From Alloalcanivorax venustensis ISO4 (GTDB taxonomy: Bacteria > Pseudomonadota > Gammaproteobacteria > Pseudomonadales > Alcanivoracaceae): a DNA stretch of 51,171 nt. Shown one piece after another: positions 10,347 through 22,151 of the stretch. Location of the stretch: contig NZ_ARXR01000022.1 of the NCBI RefSeq assembly GCF_015356855.1, positions 1-51,171 on the forward strand, read 5' to 3'. The notes beneath the pieces are model-generated. The model was not told where the DNA came from and did not search any database. It saw only the letters and a list, made by a program, of their open reading frames with translations. Positions within the stretch are counted from its first letter, which is position 1; each line of letters starts with the position of its first letter. The translations under genes and the position numbers were made by a program.

Positions 10347-11321
10347 GTGCCCGACCCGATTATCCTCCTGATGGGCCCCACCGGGGCCGGCAAGACCGAG
10401 CTGGCGATCCAGGCCGCCGAAACCCTGCCCGTGGAACTGATCAACGTGGACTCGGCGCTGGTCTACCAGGGGCTGGACATCGGCGCGGCGCGGCCCTCGG
10501 CGGCGGAGCTGGCGCGGGCGCCGCACCGGCTGATGGGGTTCCGCGACCCGGCCCGGCCCTATTCGGCGGCGGATTTCCGCGCCGACGCCCTGGCGGAAAT
10601 CGAGGCGATCAGCGCCGCCGGCCGCATTCCGCTGCTGGTGGGCGGCACCATGCTTTACTTCAAGGCGCTGGTGGAAGGCCTGGCGCCGTTGCCCGAGGCC
10701 GACCCGGCGGTGCGCGCGGAAATCGCCGCCCTGGCGGAGCGGGAAGGCTGGCCGGCGGTGCACCGCGAGCTGGCCCGGGTGGACCCGCCCAGTGCCGACC
10801 GTCTCAAGCCCACGGATGGCCAGCGGCTGCAGCGCGCCCTGGAGGTGTTCCGCCTTACCGGCCGGCCGCTGAGCGCCTTTCACGGCGAGCACGACACCGC
10901 CGCCACGCCCCTGGGGGACGGCTTTTTCCGCTTCCCGGGCCTGGACCGGCCGGTGCTGAGTCTGGCGGTGGTGCCGCCGCGCCCGGAGCTGCACCGGCGC
11001 ATCGAACACCGCTTCATGGCCATGCTGGAAGCCGGGCTGGTGGAGGAGGTGGCGGCCTTGCGCCGGCGCGGCGACCTGCACGCCGAGCTGCCGGCGCTCA
11101 AGGCGGTGGGATATCGCCAGGTGTGGCGCTATCTGGAGGGCGATTGGGATTACCCTACCATGGTGGAAAAGGGTATTATTGCCACACGGCAGTTGGCCAA
11201 ACGGCAGCTTACCTGGCTGCGTAAATGGCCTGGAGTGGAAACCTACGACAACACCCGTGACGAGGGTCGCATCGCCTGTAAAGAGCGGCTTGCAGGGGTT
11301 TGTAAAACCGTGTTTAGTTGA
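10347..11321 (+). CDS. miaA: tRNA dimethylallyltransferase
   Basis: MiaA transfers a dimethylallyl group to N6 of A37 in tRNAs reading UNN codons. The 324-residue protein has P-loop [11 protein letters not shown] (about 10-20), [12 protein letters not shown], the substrate loop with RPLLVGGT-like sequence ([15 protein letters not shown]), and a C-terminal [10 protein letters not shown] motif that binds tRNA. It starts at GTG 10347, one base after the mutL stop. The usual mutL-miaA-hfq order is kept. A T7 stretch at 11331 has no stem, so termination before hfq is not evident. Confidence 0.97.
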   Translation: MPDPIILLMGPTGAGKTELAIQAAETLPVELINVDSALVYQGLDIGAARPSAAELARAPHRLMGFRDPARPYSAADFRADALAEIEAISAAGRIPLLVGGTMLYFKALVEGLAPLPEADPAVRAEIAALAEREGWPAVHRELARVDPPSADRLKPTDGQRLQRALEVFRLTGRPLSAFHGEHDTAATPLGDGFFRFPGLDRPVLSLAVVPPRPELHRRIEHRFMAMLEAGLVEEVAALRRRGDLHAELPALKAVGYRQVWRYLEGDWDYPTMVEKGIIATRQLAKRQLTWLRKWPGVETYDNTRDEGRIACKERLAGVCKTVFS

Positions 11322-11563
11322 CTCGCGGACTGTTTTTTTAAGGCTTGTTTTATTGGGACCAAGCCCCATAAAAGAACAACGAGTTAACAGGGCTTTCGGA
11401 TGGTGGGGTCGGAAACTTTTCCTCGGGAAGGCTGCCATAGAAGTCCCATGGCCCCAGGACCGACCGGCATGGATGGCCGGCGGCACGTGGCCCGGACGTT
11501 AGCGCTGATAATTGCCCGCACTGTTTGGGCACCCACTTTTTATGACTCTTAAGGAGATTTGCC

Positions 11564-11857
11564 ATGTCAAAAGGGCACTCGCTACAAGACCCTTTTCTCA
11601 ATGCCCTGAGAAAGGAGCGCATCCCGGTTTCGATCTTTCTGGTGAACGGCATAAAGTTGCAGGGACAGATTGAGTCCTTCGACCAGTACGTGGTGCTGTT
11701 GAAGAACGCCGTCAGCCAGATGGTCTACAAGCACGCTATTTCCACCGTGGTTCCGGCCCGTAATCCGCGTGCCGCGGGCACCGGCGGCAACCCGGCCATG
11801 GCCGGCACGGCGGCACCGCAGAACGACGGCCCCGGCGAGGACTTCGGCAATCAGTAA
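11564..11857 (+). CDS. hfq: RNA-binding protein Hfq
   Basis: Hfq is the hexameric Sm-like chaperone that pairs small RNAs with mRNAs. The 97-residue protein has the Sm1 region through [18 protein letters not shown], the Sm2 YKH motif (55-57), and Q8 and D9, which contribute to the proximal uridine-binding face. The C-terminal tail (from about 66) is Gly/Ala/Pro-rich and acidic at the end. AAGGAG precedes the ATG. The 242-nt gap upstream leaves room for its own promoter, which I could not place. A strong terminator follows. Confidence 0.98.
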   Translation: MSKGHSLQDPFLNALRKERIPVSIFLVNGIKLQGQIESFDQYVVLLKNAVSQMVYKHAISTVVPARNPRAAGTGGNPAMAGTAAPQNDGPGEDFGNQ

Positions 11858-11883
11858 GCCGATTCCCGGATTTCGCCCCCGTC

Positions 11884-11914
11884 AAAGCCACGCCGTCCGG
11901 CGTGGCTTTGTTTT
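11884..11914 (+). terminator. Intrinsic terminator after hfq
   Basis: The stem AAAGCCACGC / GCGTGGCTTT closes around CGTCCG and is followed by GTTTT. hflX starts only 13 nt beyond the T-run, so hflX, hflK and hflC must be expressed by read-through or from a promoter overlapping this structure. Confidence 0.85.
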
Positions 11915-11926
11915 ATATTGAGGTCT

Positions 11927-13297
11927 ATGGATCTATTCGATCGTACAGAACAGGTTCGTACCGGCGCCGGTGAGAAAGCGGTGCTGGTGCATATCGACCT
12001 GCCCGACGCCCTGGGTCGCGAGGACCTGGACGAGTTTTATCATCTGGTGACCTCCTCCGGGGTGGAGCCGGTGGTGGAGTTGCTGGGCAAGCGCGACCGC
12101 CCCGACCCGGCGCTGTTTATCGGTTCCGGCAAGGCGGAAGAGCTGGCGGCGCTGGTGCGCGAGCATCAGGCCGACGTGGTGCTGTTCAACCATGGTCTGA
12201 GCGCCGGCCAGGAGCGCAACCTGGAGCGTGCGGTGAAATGCCGCGTGCTCGACCGCACCGGTCTGATTCTGGATATTTTCGCCCAACGGGCGCGTACCCA
12301 CGAAGGCCGTCTGCAGGTGGAGCTGGCGCAATTGCAGCATCTCTCCACCCGGCTGGTGCGCGGCTGGACCCACCTGGAGCGCCAGAAGGGCGGTATCGGC
12401 CTGCGCGGTCCGGGTGAGACCCAGCTGGAAACCGACCGCCGCCTGCTGCGCGAGCGTATCCGCTCGATTCAGGCGCGGCTGGACAAGGTGCGCAAGCAGC
12501 GCGCCCAGGGCCGACGTGCCCGGGACCGTTCAGAAACCCCGCTGATCTCCCTGGTGGGGTACACCAACGCCGGCAAGTCGACGCTGTTCAACGCGCTCAC
12601 CACCGGCGACGTCTACGTGGCCGACAAGCTGTTCGCCACCCTGGACCCGACCCTGCGCAAGGTGCGGGTGCCCGGGGTGGGGCCGGCGATTCTGGCCGAC
12701 ACGGTGGGCTTTATCCGCCACCTGCCGCACCGGCTGGTGCAGGCGTTCCGCGCCACCCTGGAGGAGACCGTTAACGCGTCCTTGCTGCTGCATGTGACAG
12801 ACAGTAGTGTCGAAGAGAGCGACGCGAACGTGGCCGCGGTGAACGAAGTCCTGGAAGAAATCGGCGCGGATACCGTGCCCGTGCTGCATGTTTACAATAA
12901 GGTGGACGCCCTGGAAGACGCATCGCCGCACCTGGAACGCGATGAACAGGGGCTGCCCTGGCGTGTCTGGTTGTCGGCGCGCACCGGCGAGGGCTTCGAC
13001 CTGTTGCATCAGGCGATCGCCGAGCGACTGGCGGACCGCTGGGTGGATCGCTGGTTGCGGCTGCCTCCGGAGGCCGGCCGCCTGCGGTCGCGCCTCCATG
13101 AAGCCGGCGAGGTGCGCGAGGAACAGGCGGCCACCGACGGCGGCATGCTGCTGCGGGTACATGTCAATCGGGTGCACTTCGAACGTCTGCTGCGCGAAGC
13201 CGGCCTGCGTGAAGAACAGGTCCGTGTTCCTGACCCTTCGGTTGCAGAGACGGATACCCCTTCCTACAATCCTGAACGCTCGCACAGAGCGGGATAA
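11927..13297 (+). CDS. hflX: Ribosome-associated GTPase HflX
   Basis: HflX is a GTPase that splits stalled or heat-inactivated 70S ribosomes. ATG 11927 (MDLFDRTEQVRTG) is preferred over TTG 11918 because of TTGAGG upstream and the usual N-terminus. The N-terminal HflX domain contains GSGKAEEL and the glycine-rich GIGLRGPGETQLE motif. The G domain has G1 GYTNAGKST (about 211-219), DTVGFIRHLPH (G3) and NKVD (G4). The 456-residue length is slightly longer than E. coli HflX. It is followed 11 nt later by hflK. Confidence 0.97.
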   Translation: MDLFDRTEQVRTGAGEKAVLVHIDLPDALGREDLDEFYHLVTSSGVEPVVELLGKRDRPDPALFIGSGKAEELAALVREHQADVVLFNHGLSAGQERNLERAVKCRVLDRTGLILDIFAQRARTHEGRLQVELAQLQHLSTRLVRGWTHLERQKGGIGLRGPGETQLETDRRLLRERIRSIQARLDKVRKQRAQGRRARDRSETPLISLVGYTNAGKSTLFNALTTGDVYVADKLFATLDPTLRKVRVPGVGPAILADTVGFIRHLPHRLVQAFRATLEETVNASLLLHVTDSSVEESDANVAAVNEVLEEIGADTVPVLHVYNKVDALEDASPHLERDEQGLPWRVWLSARTGEGFDLLHQAIAERLADRWVDRWLRLPPEAGRLRSRLHEAGEVREEQAATDGGMLLRVHVNRVHFERLLREAGLREEQVRVPDPSVAETDTPSYNPERSHRAG

Positions 13298-13308
13298 CGG
13301 AGAATTCA

Positions 13309-14505
13309 ATGGCCTGGAATGAACCCGGCGGAAACAAACCCAGGGACCCCTGGGGCGGGGGCGGCGGCGGTGGCGATCAGCGACCGCCCGATCTTGATGA
13401 AGCGCTGAAAAACCTTAAGGACCGCATCAACAACCTGTTCGGCGGCAAAGGCGGCGGCGGTGGCGGCGGCAACAAGTCGTCCGGCGGCTTCCCCGGCGGC
13501 CTGCTGGCGGTGGCCCTGGTGGTGCTGGTGGTCGGTTATGTGCTGATGGGTTTTTACCTGGTGGATCAGCGCGAGCGCGGCGTGGTGCTTCGCTTCGGTG
13601 AATTCAACCGCATGGTGGACCCGGGCCTGAACTGGCGCGCGCCGATCATCGAACAAAGCATGGAAGTGGATGTGGGGCAGAACCGCAGCTACGAAATCAG
13701 TGAGGAAATGCTCACCGAGGACACCAACATCGTCGCGGTGACCCTGGAAGTCCAGTACAAGGTACTCGACCCCCAGGCGTTCCTGCTGCGCGTGGGCGCG
13801 CCGGAGACCATTCTTCAGCACGCCACCAGCTCGGCGCTGCGCCACGTGGTGGGCAGCTCGACCATGGACGACGTGCTGCGCGACCGCCGCGAAGATATTC
13901 GTCTGCTGGTGCGCGAGCGGCTGCAGGAGTATCTGGACCGCTACAACACCGGCCTGGTGATCAACCAGGTGGTGCTGGACAAGACCGCCGCGCCGGAAGC
14001 GGTGCGTGACGCCTTCGACGACGTGGCCAAGGCCAAGGAAGACGAAGACCGCTTCAAGAAAGAAGCCGAGGCCTACTACAACTCGGTGATTCCGGAAGCC
14101 CGCGGCCAGGCCGCGCGCATCACCGAGGAAGCGGAAGCCTACAAGGTCCGCGTGGTGGCCGAGGCCGAGGGTGACGCCGCCCGCTTCACCGACCTGGTAG
14201 CGGAATACCGCAAGGCACCGGAAGTGACCCGTCAGCGTCTCTACCTGGACAGCCTCACCGAGGTGTTCAGCAACTCCAGCAAGGTATTGCTGGACGCGCA
14301 GGGCAGTGACAGCCTGATGTACCTGCCTCTGGACCAGATGTTCAAGGGCAAGCAGCCGGTGTCCGGCGACAGCGGTGCCGCCAACCGCGGCAGCGGTTCC
14401 GGCTCCTCTTCGTCGACCACCTCGAGCGCCGGCGCCGATGACGGCGGCAGTGGCCGTTCCGGCTCGCGCAGTCTGTACCAAAGCAACCGCACGGAGATTC
14501 GCTGA
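13309..14505 (+). CDS. hflK: FtsH-modulating SPFH membrane protein HflK
   Basis: HflK forms with HflC the large membrane cage that encloses the FtsH protease. The 398-residue protein has a Gly/Pro-rich cytoplasmic N-terminus with two glycine runs, one membrane segment (about 65-85, LLAVALVVLVVGYVLMGFYL), the SPFH/band-7 domain beginning VDQRERGVVLRFGEF, and a helical stretch. The tail is Ser/Gly-rich. The stop overlaps the hflC ATG by one base, so translation is coupled. Confidence 0.97.
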   Translation: MAWNEPGGNKPRDPWGGGGGGGDQRPPDLDEALKNLKDRINNLFGGKGGGGGGGNKSSGGFPGGLLAVALVVLVVGYVLMGFYLVDQRERGVVLRFGEFNRMVDPGLNWRAPIIEQSMEVDVGQNRSYEISEEMLTEDTNIVAVTLEVQYKVLDPQAFLLRVGAPETILQHATSSALRHVVGSSTMDDVLRDRREDIRLLVRERLQEYLDRYNTGLVINQVVLDKTAAPEAVRDAFDDVAKAKEDEDRFKKEAEAYYNSVIPEARGQAARITEEAEAYKVRVVAEAEGDAARFTDLVAEYRKAPEVTRQRLYLDSLTEVFSNSSKVLLDAQGSDSLMYLPLDQMFKGKQPVSGDSGAANRGSGSGSSSSTTSSAGADDGGSGRSGSRSLYQSNRTEIR

Positions 14506-15584
14506 TGGGCACACGTAGCTGGCTTATGCTGGTGGCAGTGGGCGTGCTGTTGCTGCTGGCTCTGGACTCTTTTTACATCGTCAACGAAACCGAAAAGGCC
14601 GTGCTGAAGCGATTCGCACGGGTGGAGAAAGCGGACATCGAACCGGGCATTTACCCGAAGGTGCCGCTGATCGACGACGTGGTGCGGGTGGACGGCCGTC
14701 TGCTCACCCACGACGTGCCCACCCAATCGTTTTTGACCGCGGAAAAGAAACTGCTCAACGTGGACGCCTTCGTGACCTGGCGCATCGCCGACGTGCAGCG
14801 CTACATCGTCAGTGTCGGCGCCGGCGTCAACGACGGTCTGGCCATGGAGCGCCGCGCCCGGGAGCTGCTCGACCCGCGCGTTAACGAGGCGCTGCGGAAC
14901 CAGTTCGCCGAGCGCACCGTGCAGGAAGTGGTGGCCGGCCAGGGCGGGGCGCTGCCCGATGAGGCCCTGGACCCCACCGCGGTAAGCACCGAGGACCTCC
15001 TTAGCGGCGGCGACGGCGAGGCGAAAACCACCTCCGAAGTGGAGGCGGACGCCGAGGCCCAAGCCGCCGACGACGGCGGAGAGCCCGGCGACACGGCGGC
15101 GTCGTCACTGGGCGACGAGACCGATCAGCGCGAGAAGCTGATGAACTCCGTGGCCCAGGAAGTGAACGCCGCCACCCTGGAGGATCTGGGCATCGAAGTG
15201 GTCGACGTGCGCGTCAAGCAGGTGGACTGGCCGGATCAGGTGCGTGGCCGGGTCTTCGACCGGATGCGCGCCGAACGTGCCCGTGACGCCGCCGAGCACC
15301 GGGCGCGGGGCCGCGAGGACGCCGAGCGCATCCGCGCCGCCGCCGACCGCCAGCAGACGCAGATCGTGGCCCAGGCCTACGAGGAAGCGCAGCGCCTGCG
15401 CGGCGCCGGCGACGCCCGCGCCACCTCGATCTACGCCAACGCCTATGGCAAGGACGAGGAGTTCTTCCGCTTCTACCGCAGCCTGCAGGCGTACCGGGAA
15501 AGCTTCGACTCCAAGGAAGACGTGCTGATCCTCTCTCCGGACAGCGAGTTCTTCCAGTACATGAAGCAGAACCGCGGACGCTGA
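14505..15584 (+). CDS. hflC: FtsH-modulating SPFH membrane protein HflC
   Basis: HflC is the HflK partner in the FtsH cage. It has one N-terminal membrane segment (about 5-22) and an SPFH domain starting IVNETEKAVLKRFARV. The C-terminal helical region contains RMRAERARDAAEHRARG and ends in SPDSEFFQYMKQ. At 359 residues it is longer than E. coli HflC; the excess is an acidic, Ala/Asp/Glu-rich insert at about 148-206 (nt 14950-15120) inside the band-7 region. A terminator follows at 15648. Confidence 0.96.
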   Translation: MGTRSWLMLVAVGVLLLLALDSFYIVNETEKAVLKRFARVEKADIEPGIYPKVPLIDDVVRVDGRLLTHDVPTQSFLTAEKKLLNVDAFVTWRIADVQRYIVSVGAGVNDGLAMERRARELLDPRVNEALRNQFAERTVQEVVAGQGGALPDEALDPTAVSTEDLLSGGDGEAKTTSEVEADAEAQAADDGGEPGDTAASSLGDETDQREKLMNSVAQEVNAATLEDLGIEVVDVRVKQVDWPDQVRGRVFDRMRAERARDAAEHRARGREDAERIRAAADRQQTQIVAQAYEEAQRLRGAGDARATSIYANAYGKDEEFFRFYRSLQAYRESFDSKEDVLILSPDSEFFQYMKQNRGR

Positions 15585-15647
15585 ACACCGGGTGCCCGCC
15601 GCCGGGCGGCGGGTATCTGCCCCTCGGGGGACGTGTTAGAATCCATC

Positions 15648-15674
15648 AACCGGGTCACGAGGCCCGGTTTTTTT
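15648..15674 (+). terminator. Intrinsic terminator after hflC
   Basis: The stem AACCGGG / CCCGGTT has an 8-nt loop and is followed by a further run of T. A second GC-rich palindrome, centred near 15605, lies closer to the hflC stop. Together they probably end the hfl transcript; hisZ would then need its own promoter. Confidence 0.85.
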
Positions 15675-15741
15675 GTGGCCGCCACCTCTGCCGGCCCTCC
15701 GTTGGACCCCTGTGTCGATTGAATACCCTCGGGATCGTAAG

Positions 15742-18222
<2,481 letters not shown>

Positions 18223-18240
18223 CGCCGTCGCGGCCGGCCG

Positions 18241-19902
18241 TCACTCCGTGGCGCCGGCCGCCGACCAGTCCAGGCGGATGTCATAGCCGTCGATACGCCT
18301 CTCCGGTTTCAGTGGCGTCACTTCGTCCGGATTGATGTGCCGGTAGACGTTCTCCGCCGGCTTCAACGTGGCGTCGCGGCCGTACAGATAGCTCTGCTCC
18401 TCGACGATCAGCTTGTAGGCCTTGTTCAGCGCCAGGGCCCGTTCGCGGCTGGGCGTGATCAGCTCGTAGACGTCGGCGCCGGCCACCTTGTCGCGCTTGA
18501 GGCTGCCGTCCTCGTTGAACCAGCGCGCCTGCATCTCGTCGTTTTCGCGGAACTCGTTGCCGCCGCCCACCAGCCGCAGGTACTGGGCGATCTCGCCTTC
18601 ATCCTGGTTGATCGCCGGGGCGTCGCGCATGCCCTTGATGTCGATGTAGCCCCAGCCTTCGGCGCCGGTGACCTTGCGCGGGAAGGCGAAGGTCTGGTCG
18701 ATGGTGGTGCCCACGGTGGTGTGGCAGCCCATGCAGAAGCGCTGCTCCTGGTTGCTCTGCGGGCGCAGGCTGCCGTCTTCCTTCTCGATGAAGCCCAGCA
18801 CCATCCAGCCGAAGCCGTTGTCCATGCCCCGGTCGCCGTGGTCGGTGTAGTAGGGCAGGTTGCCTTCGGCTTTTTCCTGGTGCTCGTTGCCGTACAGGGA
18901 TTTCAGGTGGGCGCTGTTGTAGAAGCGGATCTTGTTCATATAGCGCACTTCCTTCATGCGCGGCGGCAGGCCGATGCCGCCGTGCGCGTCCACGCCCACG
19001 TAGCGCACCGTGTGCAGGAACTCGATGCCTTCCGGGTAGAGCATGTCGGTGACCGGCACGTCGGCGGCGCCGCCCAGGTAGTGGTCGCGCTTCAGCAGGG
19101 TGCGGGCGGTGCCGAGGGTGCCGTCGCCGTCCAGGTCGGCGCACACCGCCTGCTCGTCGATGGGCGGCGTGCTGATGCGGTCCAGCTCCTTGATCGCCAT
19201 CTCCATCAGCGACAGGTTGGCCAGGTAGACGTCCCGGGACGCCGCGTCGTGATCGGCGCAGGTGCTGGTGCGGAACGGCTCCGGCAGCCGCACCATGACG
19301 TCGTCGGTGCTGCCGTTGGTGGGCCAGAAGGTGCTCGGCAGCGGCTTGTAGTTGAACGCCACCCAGTGGCTGCCGTCCTTGGCGAAGCCTTGCTCGTCGA
19401 ACGCCGCGGCGCCCTGCTGCAGGCCTTCGATGTAGGGCAACGGGCCCTGCCAGTCGCTGTCTTCGGCCAGGTCGGTCATCGCCGGGGTGTAATTGTCCTG
19501 GTTGATGTAGTCGATGATGGCCTGGTCGGACATCTTCGCCACCTGCTCGCGGCGGTCGACGAACAGGTTGAGCCAGTGGTTGGTTTCCCCCAGCTCGGAA
19601 AAGTCGTAAGCACCCTGCAAATAACCGTCCCACATGGTGTTGGGTCGGGCCCGGTCGTCATAGGTCTGGTGGCAGGTGTAGCAGGGGTTGAAGTCGCCCT
19701 CGGTGCGCGTGTAGCACTGCGGCGGAATCGGCGCTTCGTGGTTGTAGATAGCGCTGAGATCCGGCGGCAGCTTGCGTTGCGGTGCGTCATTCGGGGCGCT
19801 GACGGCGCTACTGGATGGATTGTTTTCCAGCGCTTCACTGTTCGCGGAATCGCAGCCGGCCAAGATCAGACCAATACAAAAAACGACAATGATGTGTTTC
19901 AT
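18241..19902 (-). CDS. Di-haem cytochrome c-like lipoprotein, unknown function
   Basis: The 553-residue protein has a lipoprotein signal (MKHIIVVFCIGLILAGCDS, lipobox cysteine about 17). Two c-type haem motifs are visible: CYTCH at 74-78 and CMGCH near residue 390. The spacing of more than 300 residues is unlike the compact di-haem peroxidases. I do not recognise a named family; a role in periplasmic or outer-membrane electron transfer is inferred only from the haem motifs. It sits 78 nt downstream of the PhoX-like lipoprotein gene, with a terminator between. There is no clear Shine-Dalgarno sequence before the ATG. Confidence 0.75.
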   Translation of the reverse strand: MKHIIVVFCIGLILAGCDSANSEALENNPSSSAVSAPNDAPQRKLPPDLSAIYNHEAPIPPQCYTRTEGDFNPCYTCHQTYDDRARPNTMWDGYLQGAYDFSELGETNHWLNLFVDRREQVAKMSDQAIIDYINQDNYTPAMTDLAEDSDWQGPLPYIEGLQQGAAAFDEQGFAKDGSHWVAFNYKPLPSTFWPTNGSTDDVMVRLPEPFRTSTCADHDAASRDVYLANLSLMEMAIKELDRISTPPIDEQAVCADLDGDGTLGTARTLLKRDHYLGGAADVPVTDMLYPEGIEFLHTVRYVGVDAHGGIGLPPRMKEVRYMNKIRFYNSAHLKSLYGNEHQEKAEGNLPYYTDHGDRGMDNGFGWMVLGFIEKEDGSLRPQSNQEQRFCMGCHTTVGTTIDQTFAFPRKVTGAEGWGYIDIKGMRDAPAINQDEGEIAQYLRLVGGGNEFRENDEMQARWFNEDGSLKRDKVAGADVYELITPSRERALALNKAYKLIVEEQSYLYGRDATLKPAENVYRHINPDEVTPLKPERRIDGYDIRLDWSAAGATE

Positions 19903-19920
19903 ATAAAAAACCGGGATGTG

Positions 19921-19958
19921 AAAAACAGAAACGGGGAGGGCGCGTGCGCTCCTCCCCG
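19921..19958 (-). terminator. Intrinsic terminator after PhoX-like gene
   Basis: Read on the minus strand, CGGGGAGG pairs with CCTCCCCG around a smaller GCGC/GCGC stem, followed by TTTCTGTTTTT. It lies between the two lipoprotein genes and would reduce read-through into the cytochrome gene. Confidence 0.8.
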
Positions 19959-19980
19959 GGCTTTCTCTGAATCGGGGTGG

Positions 19981-21750
19981 TCAGGCTTCCGGATCCAGCA
20001 GCCACACCATGTTGTTTTCGTGGTTGCCGGTGTCTTCGCCGATTAACACTCGGCCATCTTCCATGATCGCGACGTTATCCGGACCAGCGAGGCCGTCGAC
20101 GCTGCAGGTGTTGGCCGCATCGGTCGGATCGTACGGGCCGCCCAGTTCCACCATTTCCAGGTAGGACACGTTGTAGTCCGCTTCCAGGGGCATCCGGAAC
20201 ACTCCGCCGCAACGGGTATCGTCGTTGGTGAGCTGGATTACCCCTTGGGTATCGGTCATCTTGCCGGTGATATCGGACATCGCCACGTAGACATACGCCT
20301 GCGGGCCATCACCTTCGACGCTGGCCTTGGCGCGGGTCATGTTGATGTTGATACCTTCCATCTTGTTGAACTCGCCGGTGGCACCCAGCTTCACCGCCGC
20401 CTTGCGGGATTCCAGGAAGGCAACGCGGTCATCGCCGAAGGGATTGGCCGCGACCACACCGTCGCTGTCCAGGTCTTCGCCCAGTTTGGATTCCGCCCAC
20501 TCGTGAACCTGGCGGTCGGAGATGTAGCTGTTCTCGCCGTCTACGTAGTCCGCGGTGGTGATACCGTCGTATTCGTCCACCCAGCTTTCGATCTCGTCGT
20601 TGCTACCGCTGGCGAGTTCCACCCAGCCGATATGAAAGCCCGCTTGAGCCGCGTCCATGACGGGGCTGTCCTGCACCACCCGGGCGGCATACAGGGTGCC
20701 GCTGCTCAGGTCACCGGCTGTGTCCGCCACGAATTTGAAGAGAATCACGCCGCCGCCGTCGTCGCTCATGTAGACGGTTTTCTGGTCCGGCATCACCACC
20801 GCATTCTCATGGGAGTAGCGGCCCAGCGTGAAGTGTTTCACCGGGGTCGGCGTGCCGGTCGCGTCGGTGATCTCGACGATGTAGCCATAGTCGTAAGGGT
20901 TGGGGTAGGTCACCGTGTGGTCGGTGTTGATCTCGCCGGCCAGGTAATCCGCCAGGTCCTGTACTTCGCCCTCGTCGGGTGCGTTCCAATCGATGGTGTG
21001 ATCGAAGTAGAGCTCTTCGGACGTGAGTGGCGTGTTCCAGGGCGACACGGTGCCGAAGCAGTTCACCCAGGTGCCTTTCACCGCGGAGAAATCCACCATG
21101 GTGGCGTCGTTGTCCTTAACCGCCCAGCGACCGTCCTGATCGCGCATCAGATGGAGACGGCTCATGCCGCCGGGGCGGTCTTCCCAGTTGGTGAACAGGT
21201 AGCCTTCGTTCTCGCTCACTTCAATCCAGCCGTTGAAGTCGGGGTCGTTGGACACCTTGATCAAGGCGGTGCCGTCCTGCACGGCGATGCCGCCGAGACT
21301 CGGTTGTGGCGCGCCCGCCCAGTCGTTGCCTTGCTGGCCCAGCACGTTGTAGCGGCCAAGGGCCACCCGCATGGTTTGCTTTTCTTCATCGGTTTGCGGA
21401 ACCGACACCGCCTCGAAATGCTTGCGCACATCGGCGTCTTCGATCAGCCCCACGGTGGCCAGGTTGTAAACATTGCCGTCTTCATCCGCGACCGTGTTGG
21501 CGTCGGAAGGGTGTTGGATATTGGTGAATACTTCACCGTCGTCTTTGAGGAACAGGCCGGTGGCTTCGGAGCCTAGTGGCAGGGTGGCGATTCGGGTCAG
21601 CCGTTCCATCTGCGGTTGGGGGTCGCCACCACCGTCACCACCGCCGATGTTGTCATTGCTGTCGCTGTCGCCACCGCAGGCGGCCAGGGCGAGCGACGTG
21701 GCGATGGCCAGCGCGCTCAGTTTAAAACGGGCGTCGTTCCGCAGATACAT
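19981..21750 (-). CDS. PhoX-like (DUF839) lipoprotein
   Basis: The start is ATG 21750 (MYLRNDARFKLSALAIATS), with GGAG upstream and a lipobox LAAC. The 589-residue mature part shows the PhoX signature: NCFGTVSPWNTPLTSEE, in the pattern C-x-G-x3-P-W-x-T-x-L-x2-EE, and the C-terminal DNVAIMEDGRVLIGED. PhoX proteins bind Ca2+ and Fe3+ and hydrolyse phosphate monoesters, but many DUF839 proteins are uncharacterised and this one is a lipoprotein rather than Tat-exported. Phosphatase activity is therefore possible, not shown. No Pho box was located. Confidence 0.8.
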   Translation of the reverse strand: MYLRNDARFKLSALAIATSLALAACGGDSDSNDNIGGGDGGGDPQPQMERLTRIATLPLGSEATGLFLKDDGEVFTNIQHPSDANTVADEDGNVYNLATVGLIEDADVRKHFEAVSVPQTDEEKQTMRVALGRYNVLGQQGNDWAGAPQPSLGGIAVQDGTALIKVSNDPDFNGWIEVSENEGYLFTNWEDRPGGMSRLHLMRDQDGRWAVKDNDATMVDFSAVKGTWVNCFGTVSPWNTPLTSEELYFDHTIDWNAPDEGEVQDLADYLAGEINTDHTVTYPNPYDYGYIVEITDATGTPTPVKHFTLGRYSHENAVVMPDQKTVYMSDDGGGVILFKFVADTAGDLSSGTLYAARVVQDSPVMDAAQAGFHIGWVELASGSNDEIESWVDEYDGITTADYVDGENSYISDRQVHEWAESKLGEDLDSDGVVAANPFGDDRVAFLESRKAAVKLGATGEFNKMEGININMTRAKASVEGDGPQAYVYVAMSDITGKMTDTQGVIQLTNDDTRCGGVFRMPLEADYNVSYLEMVELGGPYDPTDAANTCSVDGLAGPDNVAIMEDGRVLIGEDTGNHENNMVWLLDPEA

Positions 21751-21842
21751 GGGTTTCTCCGTCTTATTCAGAATGGGATTGGGGAGGTGGCCAATCCTGG
21801 CGGAGAAAAATGTCAAATCGGTGTGCTTAAAATGGCGACTAT

Positions 21843-21859
21843 GTGAAGGCGGCCTTCAC
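21843..21859 (-). terminator. Possible weak terminator after the 71-residue gene
   Basis: GTGAAGGC / GCCTTCAC is a perfect 8-bp palindrome 17 nt beyond the stop of the small gene on the minus strand. Only a scattered T stretch follows, so this is tentative. Confidence 0.35.
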
Positions 21860-21875
21860 TGAGACGGGGCTCACG

Positions 21876-22091
21876 TTATTTCTTGCGGCGGCGGGTGATC
21901 ACGATCAGGGCGATGGTGAGGCCGAGGGCGCCAGCGGGGAACAGCAGCAGCAGGCGTTCACGGCGTTTGGCCTTCTCCAGCTGGGCGTCGGCTTTCCGGA
22001 CTTCCGGGTTCACGGCCTGTTCCTGGGCGACCACCGGAGTGGCGGCACTCAAACCCAGAGCCAGAATCAGGGAAGCAAGGAAAAGGCGCAT
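21876..22091 (-). CDS. Small exported/membrane protein, hypothetical
   Basis: The 71-residue product starts at ATG 22091 (MRLFLASLILALGLSAATP). It has a signal-peptide-like segment with AQA-type cleavage region (about 1-23), a short charged helix (VRKADAQLEKAKRRE), a membrane segment (about 48-66), and a basic KK end. I do not recognise a family. It lies directly downstream of the tRNA-Leu terminator, on the same strand. Translating further upstream only reads through the tRNA and should be rejected. Confidence 0.6.
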   Translation of the reverse strand: MRLFLASLILALGLSAATPVVAQEQAVNPEVRKADAQLEKAKRRERLLLLFPAGALGLTIALIVITRRRKK

Positions 22092-22117
22092 GCTGAAGGG
22101 GCCTTTAGAGCGGATAC

Positions 22118-22143
22118 AAAAAGGGCTCCCATGGGGAGCCCTT
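22118..22143 (-). terminator. Intrinsic terminator of tRNA-Leu
   Basis: On the minus strand AAGGGCTCCC pairs with GGGAGCCCTT, loop CAT, followed by TTTTT. It starts about 8 nt after the encoded CCA end of the tRNA. Confidence 0.85.
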
Positions 22144-22151
22144 TTCTGAAT

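Noticed and set aside
11322-11345. T7 run after miaA as an intrinsic terminator
   Set aside because: No GC-rich stem precedes it.
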